DNA of 35,152 bases. Source: Veillonellaceae bacterium (GTDB lineage Bacteria > Bacillota_C > Negativicutes > UBA1444). Positions 9,009-17,784 of this stretch are shown here, one piece after another. Numbering within the stretch: the first letter of the stretch is position 1; each line of letters opens with the position of its first letter. The stretch spans positions 1-35,152 of the forward strand of contig JAAZNU010000356.1 in NCBI GenBank assembly GCA_012798135.1, written 5' to 3'. Under the pieces are notes generated by a model. That model saw only the letters and a list, made by a program, of their open reading frames with translations, was not told the DNA's origin and did no database searches. Position numbers and translations under genes: made by a program.

Positions 9009-9530
9009 CCTTAATGCAATAAACTCGTATTTCGTTGCTATTGGATTTCCAGGCTCTCCGACATCTATACCTGCACTGGAAGCTGTACAAAACTTGCAGG
9101 TGACGATCTTTCTTGCGATATTAGATGAACTACCACTCCCCGAAGAATTCCCCATACGATCCGTAATGATTATATCAAACTCAAGCGGGGTTCCCTCGAA
9201 TTCATCCTGAGAGAATATGAGCTTTTCGAGCTTCATCTTCTCGGATTGATCAATCCAGCTATTAATTGTAAAGCTTCCTTTATATCCCACTTTACCATAT
9301 GTCTTTTGATAGGCCTGGTGCGATCCTGTTCCGTATATCGGCGTCACATCTACCGTCTTGTCGCTGGTAAATGCTTTGAGTGGGATTTTAATAATACCTA
9401 TCTGAGCAGGAGATGTGACGCTCTCTCCACTAGACGGCATGAAGATAGCCACTATATCTCCTGGGTCCTGTGCAACAATATCAATTCCGCTCTGATTCGC
9501 AATTATGGACCCTTGAGTAAAATCAACCAT
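8994..9530 (-). CDS. Tail tube protein
   Basis: This 178-residue protein is the likely inner tube subunit, in the usual place after the sheath. It is beta-rich (MVDFTQGSIIANQSGIDIVA, then YKGSFTINSWIDQSEKMKLE, TPLEFDIIITDRMGN), with a Ser-Gly loop near residue 130. AGGTGAT lies 5 nt before the ATG. The TAA stop is within the left arm of a hairpin that is followed by TTTTTT, so transcription may partly end here. Tube protein is needed in higher amounts than the chaperone and tape measure. Confidence 0.85.
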   Translation of the reverse strand: MVDFTQGSIIANQSGIDIVAQDPGDIVAIFMPSSGESVTSPAQIGIIKIPLKAFTSDKTVDVTPIYGTGSHQAYQKTYGKVGYKGSFTINSWIDQSEKMKLEKLIFSQDEFEGTPLEFDIIITDRMGNSSGSGSSSNIARKIVTCKFCTASSAGIDVGEPGNPIATKYEFIALRREPL

Positions 9531-9540
9531 TTAATATCAC

Positions 9541-11178
9541 CTAAGCTGTTTCTCCGGTGATTACCCCAACACCGAAGGTTGCTCTGACTCGTTCAATGTG
9601 ACCGATGTTCTGCATCAGAAGTTCGATGTCTACGCGATTGGTATCGGTCTCATTTGGCAGCACCTCGACGACATATTTCTTGACATTTCCAAGCGTCTTT
9701 TGTTCCTTGAGAATTGCCTCAATACTGCCCTTGAGAGCTGCTAATACCTCATCTGTAATTCTCTGATGATAGAACTGCTTGCAGATATAATCCAAACAGG
9801 TTATTATCCAATCAACAGTTCTCATATCCACAGTTCTCATGAACTGCCAATCTGTCGATGTGGTTATGCTCACATACGGCTTTATGCCACGGAGGTTCGT
9901 TGCAGCCTTCTTAATGAAGACATTAATACCTCCCCGAGTAAGCGCATCACACTCACTCTGGTTAAAGGTCACCAGAAGATCGCTTATTCCATTCAGAGCG
10001 TTATCGGACCTGGCCGAGGATTCACCGAGCGACAGAGATGCCTCTTTAGCAGCATGAGCGACTGCGAGATTCTTCCTGGGAGAAGAGTAATCCCAACCAT
10101 TTCCTTCAATTACAAGATGCTCGTTGTTGTAACCAGATGCGAGATCCAGCAGATTATCAACGGTCTCGTTCTCAGCAGCACTCACGAATCCAAGACACGG
10201 AGTAAACTTCGAAGCCATCCACTTCACGAATCCATCCAGAACTGGAATGAGATCATATGTACCCTCATCGACCTCGTAGCTCGTGATGGCAACTGTTGTG
10301 GGGGCTATAGTGTTCCCTAAAAGCTCAAGGGCATCCTCCCAATCATCCGTTGTAATGGGATCTCCATCATCTCCTCCTGTTAAGGCAAACGTATACGGCT
10401 TCGGAAGATGTGTCTCTCCAACCTCCGCCTCAAAGACAGCCAGTGCGCTATTGGCAAGTTTGGCCGTGAGTTCTGTTAGATCCCGAATATTTCGATATGT
10501 TTCAGTATTATCATTATCTGTAATTGTTATATTACGTGTAGTATATTTTAGAGAAACAGAAATCAGATCCGTGACGGCTGGGGCCTGACCCGTGTAAAAT
10601 GTCAATGTTCCAGTATCCTTATTTACATAAACTTTTCCTGAAGCCAATTCCTCAGATGTGTAAACAATCGTCTTAGAAACGCCATTCACCTTGACATAGT
10701 TCGTTGTGGACTCTTGAATATCCCTTTGCTCTACGGCATATGGACCTGTAGTGCCATCTCCTGGGAAAATCTCAACATCAGTAGCTTTGTATTCTCCGTC
10801 TGTTATGGTAATAACTACTGAATTACCCCATATACCTTCGCTGGAAGCATAAAATGTTCCAACTGTAGCAGGACTAGAAGCACCATCATTAACTTCCGCA
10901 GAGGCCTTGGCATTACCACTTCCAAGAACTCTGACCGCATATACAACAGGACATCCCTGCTCAAAAGCTAGCTCTCCTGCTTCTTTCAAATCTCCACTGT
11001 GATACAACCTCCGTACTGTAGAAGGCAACCCAAGAGCGACTGCTTCATTCACGGGTCCTCTTTCTGATGTCCCGACGAGGCCGCATATTCCTCGACCTAT
11101 CGTTATAGGGACTGGACCAATCGCTCTCAGCTCAATTACCAGTCCGACAAAAGCATTCTGATCGCCATAAGTTGGCAT
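9541..11178 (-). CDS. Tail sheath protein
   Basis: This 545-residue protein forms the contractile outer tube of the tail. The N-terminus has the typical GRGICGLVGTSERGPVNEA segment and LAFEQGCPVVYAVRVLG. The middle is an inserted beta-rich domain (about residues 85-245). The C-terminus carries the conserved DVDMRTVDW-like pattern (RTVDMRTVDWIITCLDYICK) and ends GVGVITGETA. The length is typical. AAGGTGAT lies 5 nt before the ATG. Presence of a sheath shows that the tail is contractile, which defines the virus as myovirus-like. Confidence 0.93.
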   Translation of the reverse strand: MPTYGDQNAFVGLVIELRAIGPVPITIGRGICGLVGTSERGPVNEAVALGLPSTVRRLYHSGDLKEAGELAFEQGCPVVYAVRVLGSGNAKASAEVNDGASSPATVGTFYASSEGIWGNSVVITITDGEYKATDVEIFPGDGTTGPYAVEQRDIQESTTNYVKVNGVSKTIVYTSEELASGKVYVNKDTGTLTFYTGQAPAVTDLISVSLKYTTRNITITDNDNTETYRNIRDLTELTAKLANSALAVFEAEVGETHLPKPYTFALTGGDDGDPITTDDWEDALELLGNTIAPTTVAITSYEVDEGTYDLIPVLDGFVKWMASKFTPCLGFVSAAENETVDNLLDLASGYNNEHLVIEGNGWDYSSPRKNLAVAHAAKEASLSLGESSARSDNALNGISDLLVTFNQSECDALTRGGINVFIKKAATNLRGIKPYVSITTSTDWQFMRTVDMRTVDWIITCLDYICKQFYHQRITDEVLAALKGSIEAILKEQKTLGNVKKYVVEVLPNETDTNRVDIELLMQNIGHIERVRATFGVGVITGETA

Positions 11179-11189
11179 TATATATCACC

Positions 11190-11342
11190 TTAAATATTAT
11201 CTACTTCTTCTTCATTAATATCGACAGAAATCATCATTGTTTTCCAATCAGATGATGAATTCTTTTTAATATGTTCCTTATATTCTTCATCTGTTATATA
11301 TCCTCTAACCCTAGCATCAATTAACCTTACTGTTTTCTTCAT
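11190..11342 (-). CDS. Small protein before the sheath (50 aa)
   Basis: ATG 11342 has GGTGAT 3 nt upstream and opens 50 codons: MKKTVRLIDARVRGYITDEE, then YKEHIKKNSSSDWKTMMISV, and an acidic end. The stop lies within AAGGTGAT, the ribosome-binding site of the sheath gene, so translation is probably coupled. It may be a chaperone or structural add-on for the sheath. Family unknown. Confidence 0.6.
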   Translation of the reverse strand: MKKTVRLIDARVRGYITDEEYKEHIKKNSSSDWKTMMISVDINEEEVDNI

Positions 11343-11354
11343 AAAATCACCATA

Positions 11355-11933
11355 TTAAGTAATACGAATCGTGCATCCAATCGCGCCTGGTTCAAAAAGC
11401 ATGTAATGAAATCGCGTATCTTGGATGTCCACGCCATATCTTCTTATAACTGGGAAATCAACCCACCAGCTTACCTCATACTCAAGCCAGATATCAATAT
11501 GTGCCCTGTGTAAGAGTCGGCGGTCCTGCTCCAGCCGAACTGACTGGTAAATCGGTTCGGATATAACATCTATGAATTTCACTCGATCCGTTGACCATTT
11601 TAATCCCAAACGTCTCTGAAAAATCTGCTTTAGCATATCTGCGGCCATGTCAAATAGTTCGGTTTTGTCATGGCTGCTGATGACCACACTTATGGTACAT
11701 TTATGTATCTGACCCCATCGTTCCTCCCATTCCCTGGTGTCCGCATTGTATCTTTGAGTAATGGGGGATGTAGACCATCGTGCTCTGGTCCCTTGGGTGA
11801 GATAAGTGATCTCAATTCCTGGTACAACAGGTGAACGGATGTATTGATCTGATATAAATTTAGGCAATATTCTTCCATTCAATATGTTTGGAATGGAATC
11901 GAATACTTTCTGCCTCTGGACAGAGTTCAACAA
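11355..11933 (-). CDS. Tail terminator or tail-completion-like protein (192 aa)
   Basis: The protein has mixed alpha-beta make-up: PNILNGRILPKFISDQYIRS, then GIEITYLTQGTRARWSTSPI, CTISVVISSHDKTELFDMAA, and YEVSWWVDFPVIRRYGVDI. Its strands and position right before the sheath gene suit a tail terminator or head-tail completion protein. TTG at 11933 has GGTGAT at 7 nt. The frame overlaps neither neighbour. The match is by general pattern, not a unique motif. Confidence 0.6.
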   Translation of the reverse strand: MLNSVQRQKVFDSIPNILNGRILPKFISDQYIRSPVVPGIEITYLTQGTRARWSTSPITQRYNADTREWEERWGQIHKCTISVVISSHDKTELFDMAADMLKQIFQRRLGLKWSTDRVKFIDVISEPIYQSVRLEQDRRLLHRAHIDIWLEYEVSWWVDFPVIRRYGVDIQDTRFHYMLFEPGAIGCTIRIT

Positions 11934-11942
11934 TCAGATCAC

Positions 11943-13589
11943 CTATCTGGAAGAATATACATCATACTTCAGCATCTTGGACCATAGCTCGAACAACTGA
12001 GGCATGTATCTCTCTGTACCAACGAGTAACTCGTCAAATTTGCTATCGACTATGACAATGTTTAGTGGAAATCCTTTAGAACTAACCCCTTGACACAGTA
12101 TATCACTATCAATCGGACGCCAATGTGTTCGCTTGGACAACATGTTAACTGGATGATCATGATTACGAGCAAACACGCATGTCATATTCCCGGTTATACC
12201 TCTATCGAAAATTGCCTTCAATAGAGGCTTTCCAAAAAACCTTAAATTGAATGTAGTTTTTGATAGCAGATCAAAGTCACCTAATAGATCGAATTCCTTC
12301 GTATTCAACACAGAAGTATCCAAATCCATATCAAAAGTGGCCTGATTAATGATATTCCCATAATAATTGTGATCCTTGGCAACTGTCGCCAAGAAATCAT
12401 GATCAGAACTAATACCTCTTACGTAAGCCCCTTTAAGTTCGGACCATGATCCTGAGTTGTGACATGGGTTTCCAGTCCACGCAAACTTAGTAAACACATC
12501 AACTAGGAATGGTCCGCCGAATGTAAAACTACCCTGTCCTGGATCGCCTTCATATACCTTAATTTTCGATATATCCAAATCGACCCAAGTCCACCCTCCA
12601 TCTAAGGAATACTTAACAGCAGGTTCATATGTCTGCCTTGAAGTATTGAACCTCATCTGCGATGAGAATACTACTTGATCATATGTGTCCGATCCAGGTC
12701 TCAAGACATGATAAGCCGTGAGTCTACCGTTTTCGTAGCCCGAAAACGGTTGATCAAACCTGGCTGTCCAAGGATTCATCGGATTTGCCGCATAGTAATG
12801 CCTCACTACTCCTAAATTGGTCAGATAAATTCTGACCATATATGTATGATCAGGTCCAGATACACTAGGATTTGTATTTAGTATCTGCAATATTCTAGCA
12901 TTTGTATGAGGAGATACCTCTGGAATCCATTGTCTAGTTGCCCAGAAATAAAAATAAGGCATTGTCCAGCTTTCCGCAGCATCATCCGAGACTACAAAAT
13001 ATCCACCAATCCCTGCGAGAACTTGATTGCCGAAGCCATCCAATGCCGGATAGCCGTCTAGCCCCCAGCCGACATTTTGAGTACCGCCGTGGTATGATTT
13101 TATTGTAAAGGATCTTCCATTGAGTTTCTTGCTCCAGTGTTCTCCGACATCCACTGATTTCCAAATATTCATTCCATCGTGTGCTATCAGAGTGTCATCT
13201 CCCAGGTTTATGACTTCTCGACATCCTGGAGCCTGGGTAGATCGCAACGTCCAATCTGTGCCTGAGTTGGTGGTATGATACCATCCATTCGATGCACTGC
13301 ATAATACCCAACCAGGATCAATCTGGATCAGATTATAGAGGGTATTATTTGTATTGAATACCTCATGCCAGGTCTTTCCATAATCCCTACTCTGGTATAT
13401 GGAATAAGTACCATCCACCATACGACATAATGCAAGATGATACTGCCCATATGCCCATTCACTATCTATAATCTCTGCGACATCTCCTGGTAATGGTTCT
13501 GATAACCACCACTCCTTGAAATTTGTAGTATCGAAAGTACCACAGAACCTCGGCGCATTCGGGAGCTTTACTAAAATAACGGGCTGCAT
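11943..13589 (-). CDS. Asp-box (BNR) beta-propeller protein (548 aa)
   Basis: Several Asp boxes S-x-D-x-G-x-x-W are visible: SRDYGKTW (residues 67-74), a TNSGTDW variant near 107, SVDVGEHW near 145, a SDDAAESW variant, and SLDGGWTW further on. These mark a BNR/sialidase-like propeller that typically binds or cleaves sugars. No full sialidase active site (Arg triad, FRIP) is visible. The C-terminal 150 residues (DLLGDFDLLSKTTFNLRFFG and onward) form a separate domain. ATG 13589 has GGTGT 4 nt upstream and follows the previous stop; a GTG at 13652 would add 21 residues. It may be a surface-binding tail component working with the Kelch protein. Confidence 0.75.
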   Translation of the reverse strand: MQPVILVKLPNAPRFCGTFDTTNFKEWWLSEPLPGDVAEIIDSEWAYGQYHLALCRMVDGTYSIYQSRDYGKTWHEVFNTNNTLYNLIQIDPGWVLCSASNGWYHTTNSGTDWTLRSTQAPGCREVINLGDDTLIAHDGMNIWKSVDVGEHWSKKLNGRSFTIKSYHGGTQNVGWGLDGYPALDGFGNQVLAGIGGYFVVSDDAAESWTMPYFYFWATRQWIPEVSPHTNARILQILNTNPSVSGPDHTYMVRIYLTNLGVVRHYYAANPMNPWTARFDQPFSGYENGRLTAYHVLRPGSDTYDQVVFSSQMRFNTSRQTYEPAVKYSLDGGWTWVDLDISKIKVYEGDPGQGSFTFGGPFLVDVFTKFAWTGNPCHNSGSWSELKGAYVRGISSDHDFLATVAKDHNYYGNIINQATFDMDLDTSVLNTKEFDLLGDFDLLSKTTFNLRFFGKPLLKAIFDRGITGNMTCVFARNHDHPVNMLSKRTHWRPIDSDILCQGVSSKGFPLNIVIVDSKFDELLVGTERYMPQLFELWSKMLKYDVYSSR

Positions 13590-13591
13590 TA

Positions 13592-15478
13592 CTACACCAC
13601 GCGCATCCCTACCTTGAATGGCGGATATGGCATTATACTCAGGCTGTACCACATAGGTCTGATCATTGACTTGGTAATCAATTCATCCAAAACATATGAC
13701 TTGTTAATATTCCGCTTGAGGGAAACTATATCAAAATTCCTAGCTACTGTTAAGTTTCTACGCATCATCAGAATATCCATATCGTTCGATTTGCTGGATA
13801 TTCTCTTCAAAATCATCGAACCCAGGTAACTTTGCATCAACCCCTTTAATAAACGTATACGATATAGACATGTGCGAGTTTTTGTTGCTAGCAATACAAT
13901 ATCGGCATCAATCGTTGTATCATGCGATGCCTTCATAAACGCACTAGACGTATAGCTTAATTCAAACGTATGAGATAATAATAAATCATTTATCCAGGAT
14001 AAGTCTATAGTGGCGTTGGTCCTAATATCTAAATTATATGATATAAAGTCTCTATATATAACCCAATCTATACCAGCCGCAAGAGATCGATTTAAGGAAT
14101 ATTCAAGCAGATCCAAATCCGAGAATGCCGCACTTGCAGCATAAGGATTATTCCATCGTATGAACACTCGGCCTGGCTCATATACCGAGATCTCCGTACT
14201 GCCTGGATAACCTACGATCTCATCGAGAACGTCCTCACAAACATTCTTTGTTCCAGATCCAATCTGAGATAATACGTATGTTTTTATTCTCTTTCGATAT
14301 CTGTCATCGTCCTCATTCAGAAACCTTGGGAGGTCATACAATTTTCCCCATTTTGTATCTATGTCATCCCCAGTCGCATAGTCTAGTTTATGGGAAAGTC
14401 CAACTGTACGGCAACGCTTGTGAACGTTATCTAACTGTTCTACCCAAGCCTTGAATATAGTACTCAAAACTGGGCGTTTAGTTGGATCTGATAATACTTT
14501 TAACCCAGCACCAACAACCGTTTCATATTTTATCAATCGACTAATATTACATTTATAGAAAAATCTATCTTTATCAACATACGAGAAGAATGATTTAGCG
14601 GAATACTGGCGCGTTAAGGCCTTGGTTAAAAGAACATCAGATGTATATGGAACCAATGGATAAAACTCTTCTGAGGATGAATAACAGCCATACTCACGTG
14701 CTCCGCCGGATATAATTCCATCTCCGTGGTTGCCATCTCCAGATAAATCAGCTCTAGATAATAATAGACTTCCGGCACTCCTCCACGTGGAGCCATCGAA
14801 AACTTCTACAGAATTATAATAATTCCCACTAAGATCAGATCCGGCACCTGTGATAACATCGCTGCTTACCCCACCGCCAAAACCAGACATTCTAGCGGTG
14901 AGCATACTCTCTGTAGAACTCCACGAAGAACCATTATAAACTTCGACTCCGGCTAAGACTTCACCTTCGTAAAATCCCCCCATGCAGATAGCACTAGACC
15001 CTGTGCCTCCGGCGGAATGCATGACACGAGGCGTTACTAGGTTTCCAGCCGAACTCCATACTCCCCCAGATAATATCTCAGTTGAAGATAATATTCCTGA
15101 GCTGCCAGATCCCCCAATGGCAAATGCACTGGAACCATTGAAATCTCCTCCAAAATATGATCTATGAGATATCATGGTTGGTCCGGTGGACCAAGTGCTT
15201 CCGTTAAATACCTCAGATGTATTTAGCTTACCAGATGAAGACTCCCCTCCAAACACCATAGCACTTGAGGGAGATCCTCCTCCAGTGGCATATGCCCGAG
15301 GTGTCAGTAATGCTCCAGATGATGCCCATGTGCCACTTGTATAAATCTCTGTAGATGATAGGACCGATAGATCTGATCCTATACCACCTGTAGATATGGC
15401 GCTTGTCCTGCCTCCTGCCGAGACATGACCTTTCCTAGAGGTCAGTAGGCTCCCACCAGCTATCCAAAACCCATACAT
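13592..15478 (-). CDS. Kelch propeller fused to a gpI-like baseplate domain (628 aa)
   Basis: Residues 1-275 hold six repeats of about 45 residues with the pattern L-[TS]-R, then GG, a short strand, GG, then [SE]-[TE]-[EV]--[NS]G--W; examples are LLTPRAYATGGG and EVFNGSTW. Six such units make a six-blade Kelch propeller, a carbohydrate- or protein-binding fold. Residues about 340-470 (TKWGKLYDLPRFLNEDDDRY, then RKRIKTYVLSQIGSGTKNVC) match gpI/XkdT-type baseplate proteins that hold tail fibres. GAGG precedes the ATG. The protein therefore combines a baseplate anchor with a binding head, in the place where a fibre-anchoring protein is expected. The last 120 residues are basic and helical. Confidence 0.8.
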   Translation of the reverse strand: MYGFWIAGGSLLTSRKGHVSAGGRTSAISTGGIGSDLSVLSSTEIYTSGTWASSGALLTPRAYATGGGSPSSAMVFGGESSSGKLNTSEVFNGSTWSTGPTMISHRSYFGGDFNGSSAFAIGGSGSSGILSSTEILSGGVWSSAGNLVTPRVMHSAGGTGSSAICMGGFYEGEVLAGVEVYNGSSWSSTESMLTARMSGFGGGVSSDVITGAGSDLSGNYYNSVEVFDGSTWRSAGSLLLSRADLSGDGNHGDGIISGGAREYGCYSSSEEFYPLVPYTSDVLLTKALTRQYSAKSFFSYVDKDRFFYKCNISRLIKYETVVGAGLKVLSDPTKRPVLSTIFKAWVEQLDNVHKRCRTVGLSHKLDYATGDDIDTKWGKLYDLPRFLNEDDDRYRKRIKTYVLSQIGSGTKNVCEDVLDEIVGYPGSTEISVYEPGRVFIRWNNPYAASAAFSDLDLLEYSLNRSLAAGIDWVIYRDFISYNLDIRTNATIDLSWINDLLLSHTFELSYTSSAFMKASHDTTIDADIVLLATKTRTCLYRIRLLKGLMQSYLGSMILKRISSKSNDMDILMMRRNLTVARNFDIVSLKRNINKSYVLDELITKSMIRPMWYSLSIMPYPPFKVGMRVV

Positions 15479-15487
15479 TGTATATCC

Positions 15488-15712
15488 TCAAATGAATCGT
15501 GTATAATCTGTGCAAGTATAGGGATTCACATTGTCTTGGATAATCACTGATGCCGAAACTTTTCTTCGCAACGTCGGGACCCTGGGTTTACGAGATATCG
15601 TCATGCCACATGAAAAAGTATTTATTGTATAGCACGATAAATTTGTAGATAGAGTTATTATATCGAATTCAATTGGATCGACGTAAATAATATAATCTAC
15701 CACAAAATACAC
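15488..15712 (-). CDS. Unknown protein (74 aa)
   Basis: A GTG at 15712 opens 74 codons beginning MYFVVDYIIYVDPIEFDIIT-like (the first residue is the GTG) and ending in a basic and polar part (TISRKPRVPTLRRKVSASVI). Hydrophobic residues alternate in the first half, as in beta strands. There is no convincing ribosome-binding site. It lies between the split virion gene and the Kelch protein, a likely place for a small baseplate or neck component. Family unknown. Confidence 0.45.
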   Translation of the reverse strand: MYFVVDYIIYVDPIEFDIITLSTNLSCYTINTFSCGMTISRKPRVPTLRRKVSASVIIQDNVNPYTCTDYTRFI

Positions 15713-15722
15713 CAGAGCGTGA

Positions 15723-15974
15723 TCAATTAAACGAAATAGTTAATGTATCGCCATTTCTCAATGAGATAACCCTTCCATAATCCAGGAATCCTATGAGGGC
15801 CTTGGATGGATGAGAATCATTGTATATTATAACATACCGAAAGCCATCTAAGTTTCCAGTAGGGGATATAACAACATCTTGAATATCCAAGCATACTTCA
15901 TTATTCTCTACTACCAAGTCTTTATCCAAAATAACCGACTCATAATTGTTCTCCTCAGTGATTCCCGGAATATC
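15723..15974 (-). CDS. C-terminal part of the same virion protein after the in-frame TAA (83 aa)
   Basis: The frame continues directly after TAA 15975-15977: DIPGITEENNYESVIL, then QDVVISPTGNLDGFRYVIIY, then IGFLDYGRVISLRNGDTLTI. The second half (FRYVIIYND, LIGFLDYG, GDTLTISF) is the conserved C-terminal half of the family. No strong start codon with ribosome-binding site lies inside: TTG at 15929 has none. So it is either readthrough product, the remains of a broken gene, or an independently started fragment. The coding pattern is still conserved, which speaks against an old pseudogene. Confidence 0.5.
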   Translation of the reverse strand, partial: DIPGITEENNYESVILDKDLVVENNEVCLDIQDVVISPTGNLDGFRYVIIYNDSHPSKALIGFLDYGRVISLRNGDTLTISFN

Positions 15975-16118
15975 TTATTTGACTTGATGCTCGATCGCCG
16001 ATGGAGTATAATTAGTTAAATACAACTTAAGAGTATCGCCACCCGCATGAAGATGATGCTCTCCTCGGCACAACGCCACCATAAAAGCATCGAATAGAGT
16101 AAACTCTGATAGCACCAT
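15975..16118 (-). CDS. N-terminal part of a small virion protein, cut by in-frame TAA (47 aa)
   Basis: An ATG at 16118 with GAGGA 7 nt upstream opens 47 codons (MVLSEFTLFDAFMVALCRGE, then DTLKLYLTNYTPSA) and stops at TAA 15975-15977. The DTLKLYLTN-TPSA pattern is the start of a family of small phage proteins of about 130 residues. In the same frame, the sequence after TAA continues that family to its end. The whole gene is 131 codons plus the internal TAA, matching the family length. See the companion entry. Confidence 0.6.
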   Translation of the reverse strand: MVLSEFTLFDAFMVALCRGEHHLHAGGDTLKLYLTNYTPSAIEHQVK

Positions 16119-16139
16119 GTTATTTCCTCGGATTGGAAT

Positions 16140-16616
16140 TTACTTTTTGATGGATTCTTTGATATCCTGCCACATGATTATCTCACGTACCCTATCTTTG
16201 GCCTGGCGACGGAGGCTATATAACTTATACAACAGTCGATCACGTTTCACGACGAGACGCTCACGCTCAAACATCATATCTCCTGGAAAGGAAATGGTGT
16301 TCAACTTATGGGTCACTTCATCCAAATCAATCTTAGCTTCTCTATAATCAAAAGATGCAAAAACTAGATTCTCGAACATCACTAACTGTTCGAGTTCTGC
16401 CTGGCGATACTTGGAAATAGAAGTTGGAAACTTAGAGTCATCTGATACAATAAACCTTGCTTCCTCTGGAGATCTCCATATAATACGATTATCCATGGTC
16501 TCCTTCATTTCCGAAAGCAATCCTCTGATCGCTCCCATATCCTCAGAAGATAACATATCTTCCAGAGTAGATTGTATCGGCTCACTTGAGCTGGATAAGA
16601 TTCCCTCTGTCGTCAT
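16140..16616 (-). CDS. Helical protein of unknown function (158 aa)
   Basis: AGGAG lies 10 nt before the ATG, and the start overlaps the end of the zinc-ribbon gene. The protein is predominantly helical. The second half is rich in Arg and Lys (MMFERERLVVKRDRLLYKLY, then SLRRQAKDRVREIIMWQDIK) and may form a coiled coil. Such proteins next to zinc-ribbon genes are sometimes assembly partners. The ending overlaps nothing and no catalytic motif is seen. Confidence 0.6.
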   Translation of the reverse strand: MTTEGILSSSSEPIQSTLEDMLSSEDMGAIRGLLSEMKETMDNRIIWRSPEEARFIVSDDSKFPTSISKYRQAELEQLVMFENLVFASFDYREAKIDLDEVTHKLNTISFPGDMMFERERLVVKRDRLLYKLYSLRRQAKDRVREIIMWQDIKESIKK

Positions 16617-17193
16617 ACCTCTTTATCTCCTCATCGAACCCAATACAATAAAACACTTCATGAGACACTCCAACATCTAACTGTAGCGAGATGTTTCTTA
16701 TTAGCCCATAAGGATCGCCAGTTTTCTCACATATGGGACACCTGGCTTGACCATCTGACAATAAAATCGGATCATCAATCACTTTCTTGCAACGTTTACA
16801 GAACCATTCATTTCTTGCATAGCAACTAGGACATTCCAAAACTCCTGTTCCATCCCAAAATATAATCTCCTGGCATACTTTACACCTATAAAAATCATAA
16901 GTGGTTATCTCGTGAGTCCTGAACACCCTCGGCTCGGAGCCTTCTGGAAAATCGCACGATATGATAGGATTATTAGTGGGAAGCGCCAATATTCCGTACA
17001 TTGCGTGGACTTTTTTGGATAGATCTTCATCAAATGGACACCATAATGCCTTTGCTACATTCCTAACTGGAATATCACCCCATTTGATCTCCCTCCCGCT
17101 AACTGGATCAAACTGAGGAATGGCAATATCACCATCCCTCAGAATTGCTATCCAGTAATACGTATATATGGGTTCTGGAAAATGGCTATGCAT
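16582..17193 (-). CDS. Zinc-ribbon protein (203 aa)
   Basis: The middle of the protein has two consecutive zinc ribbons: CKVC...CPSC and CKRC...CPIC, at about residues 104-153. The N-terminal 95 residues are a separate domain (YTYYWIAILRDGDIAIPQFD, then ALWCPFDEDLSKKVHAMYGI) with no visible catalytic motif. The C-terminus (VFYCIGFDEEIKRYDDRG) is acidic. GGGAG precedes the ATG. Double zinc ribbons bind protein or nucleic acid. In a structural block, a virion component or assembly adaptor is likelier than a regulator, but this is inference. Confidence 0.65.
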   Translation of the reverse strand: MHSHFPEPIYTYYWIAILRDGDIAIPQFDPVSGREIKWGDIPVRNVAKALWCPFDEDLSKKVHAMYGILALPTNNPIISCDFPEGSEPRVFRTHEITTYDFYRCKVCQEIIFWDGTGVLECPSCYARNEWFCKRCKKVIDDPILLSDGQARCPICEKTGDPYGLIRNISLQLDVGVSHEVFYCIGFDEEIKRYDDRGNLIQLK

Positions 17194-17208
17194 TTAGAAA
17201 TGTCTCCC

Positions 17209-17784
17209 TTAAGTCTCGTCGTATCTAAATGTAAACGTCTCATTTGGCTTGTCGCCCTGGGTAGCATCAGGTGCAAGTTTGGGCTGAGTGACAACCGACT
17301 TGGAATATCCAGATGATGTATATTCAGTCGAATCGATCACAAGCGGACTTGCTGATGTATAGTTATCGGCATCAGCCGGATCTACTGTTTCACCTTTATA
17401 ATAGGAATGACCATTGCTGGGATCTTTAAGGTAATAGCCAGTAGTCCCTTGTACTCCTCTTGCTTGATCGTAGTTTGCAGTAGGGCATCCATTATCTCCT
17501 GAATCCTTTCTAGCTACCAGGAGCATTCCGCCGGTTCCAAGATTCCAATTGGTCTTGATCGATCCAGAAGTAAACCATCTGATATTCGATATCTTTCCAA
17601 ACGATCCAGAAAATCCGAGTCTGAAATGCTTCCAGTAGCCATAGTTATATCCAGATGATGGCACTGCGCAAGTATAATTATCTCCAGGGTTATAGGTATC
17701 TGCCGTGCAGTACCTACCCTGTGTAATAGTTGTCCATGTCACGGGAGATCCATTTCCCTCTTGGACAACAACAGTTGCAGTCAT
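17209..17784 (-). CDS. Virion structural protein of unknown type (191 aa)
   Basis: This polar, aromatic, Gly- and Thr-rich protein has no membrane segment: MTATVVVQEGNGSPVTWTTI, then GYWKHFRLGFSGSFGKISNI, and GTGGMLLVARKDSGDNGC. The C-terminal part reads DSTEYTSSGYSKSVVTQPKL and FTFRYDET. GAGGTGAT lies 6 nt before the ATG. Composition suggests an all-beta virion protein, perhaps at the neck or shell. Four Cys are spread without a CxxC pair, so a zinc site is unlikely. Confidence 0.6.
   Translation of the reverse strand: MTATVVVQEGNGSPVTWTTITQGRYCTADTYNPGDNYTCAVPSSGYNYGYWKHFRLGFSGSFGKISNIRWFTSGSIKTNWNLGTGGMLLVARKDSGDNGCPTANYDQARGVQGTTGYYLKDPSNGHSYYKGETVDPADADNYTSASPLVIDSTEYTSSGYSKSVVTQPKLAPDATQGDKPNETFTFRYDET

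Noticed and set aside
14900..15478. Plus-strand frames opposite the Kelch repeats
   Set aside because: They mirror the codon bias of the minus-strand repeats and have no start signals.
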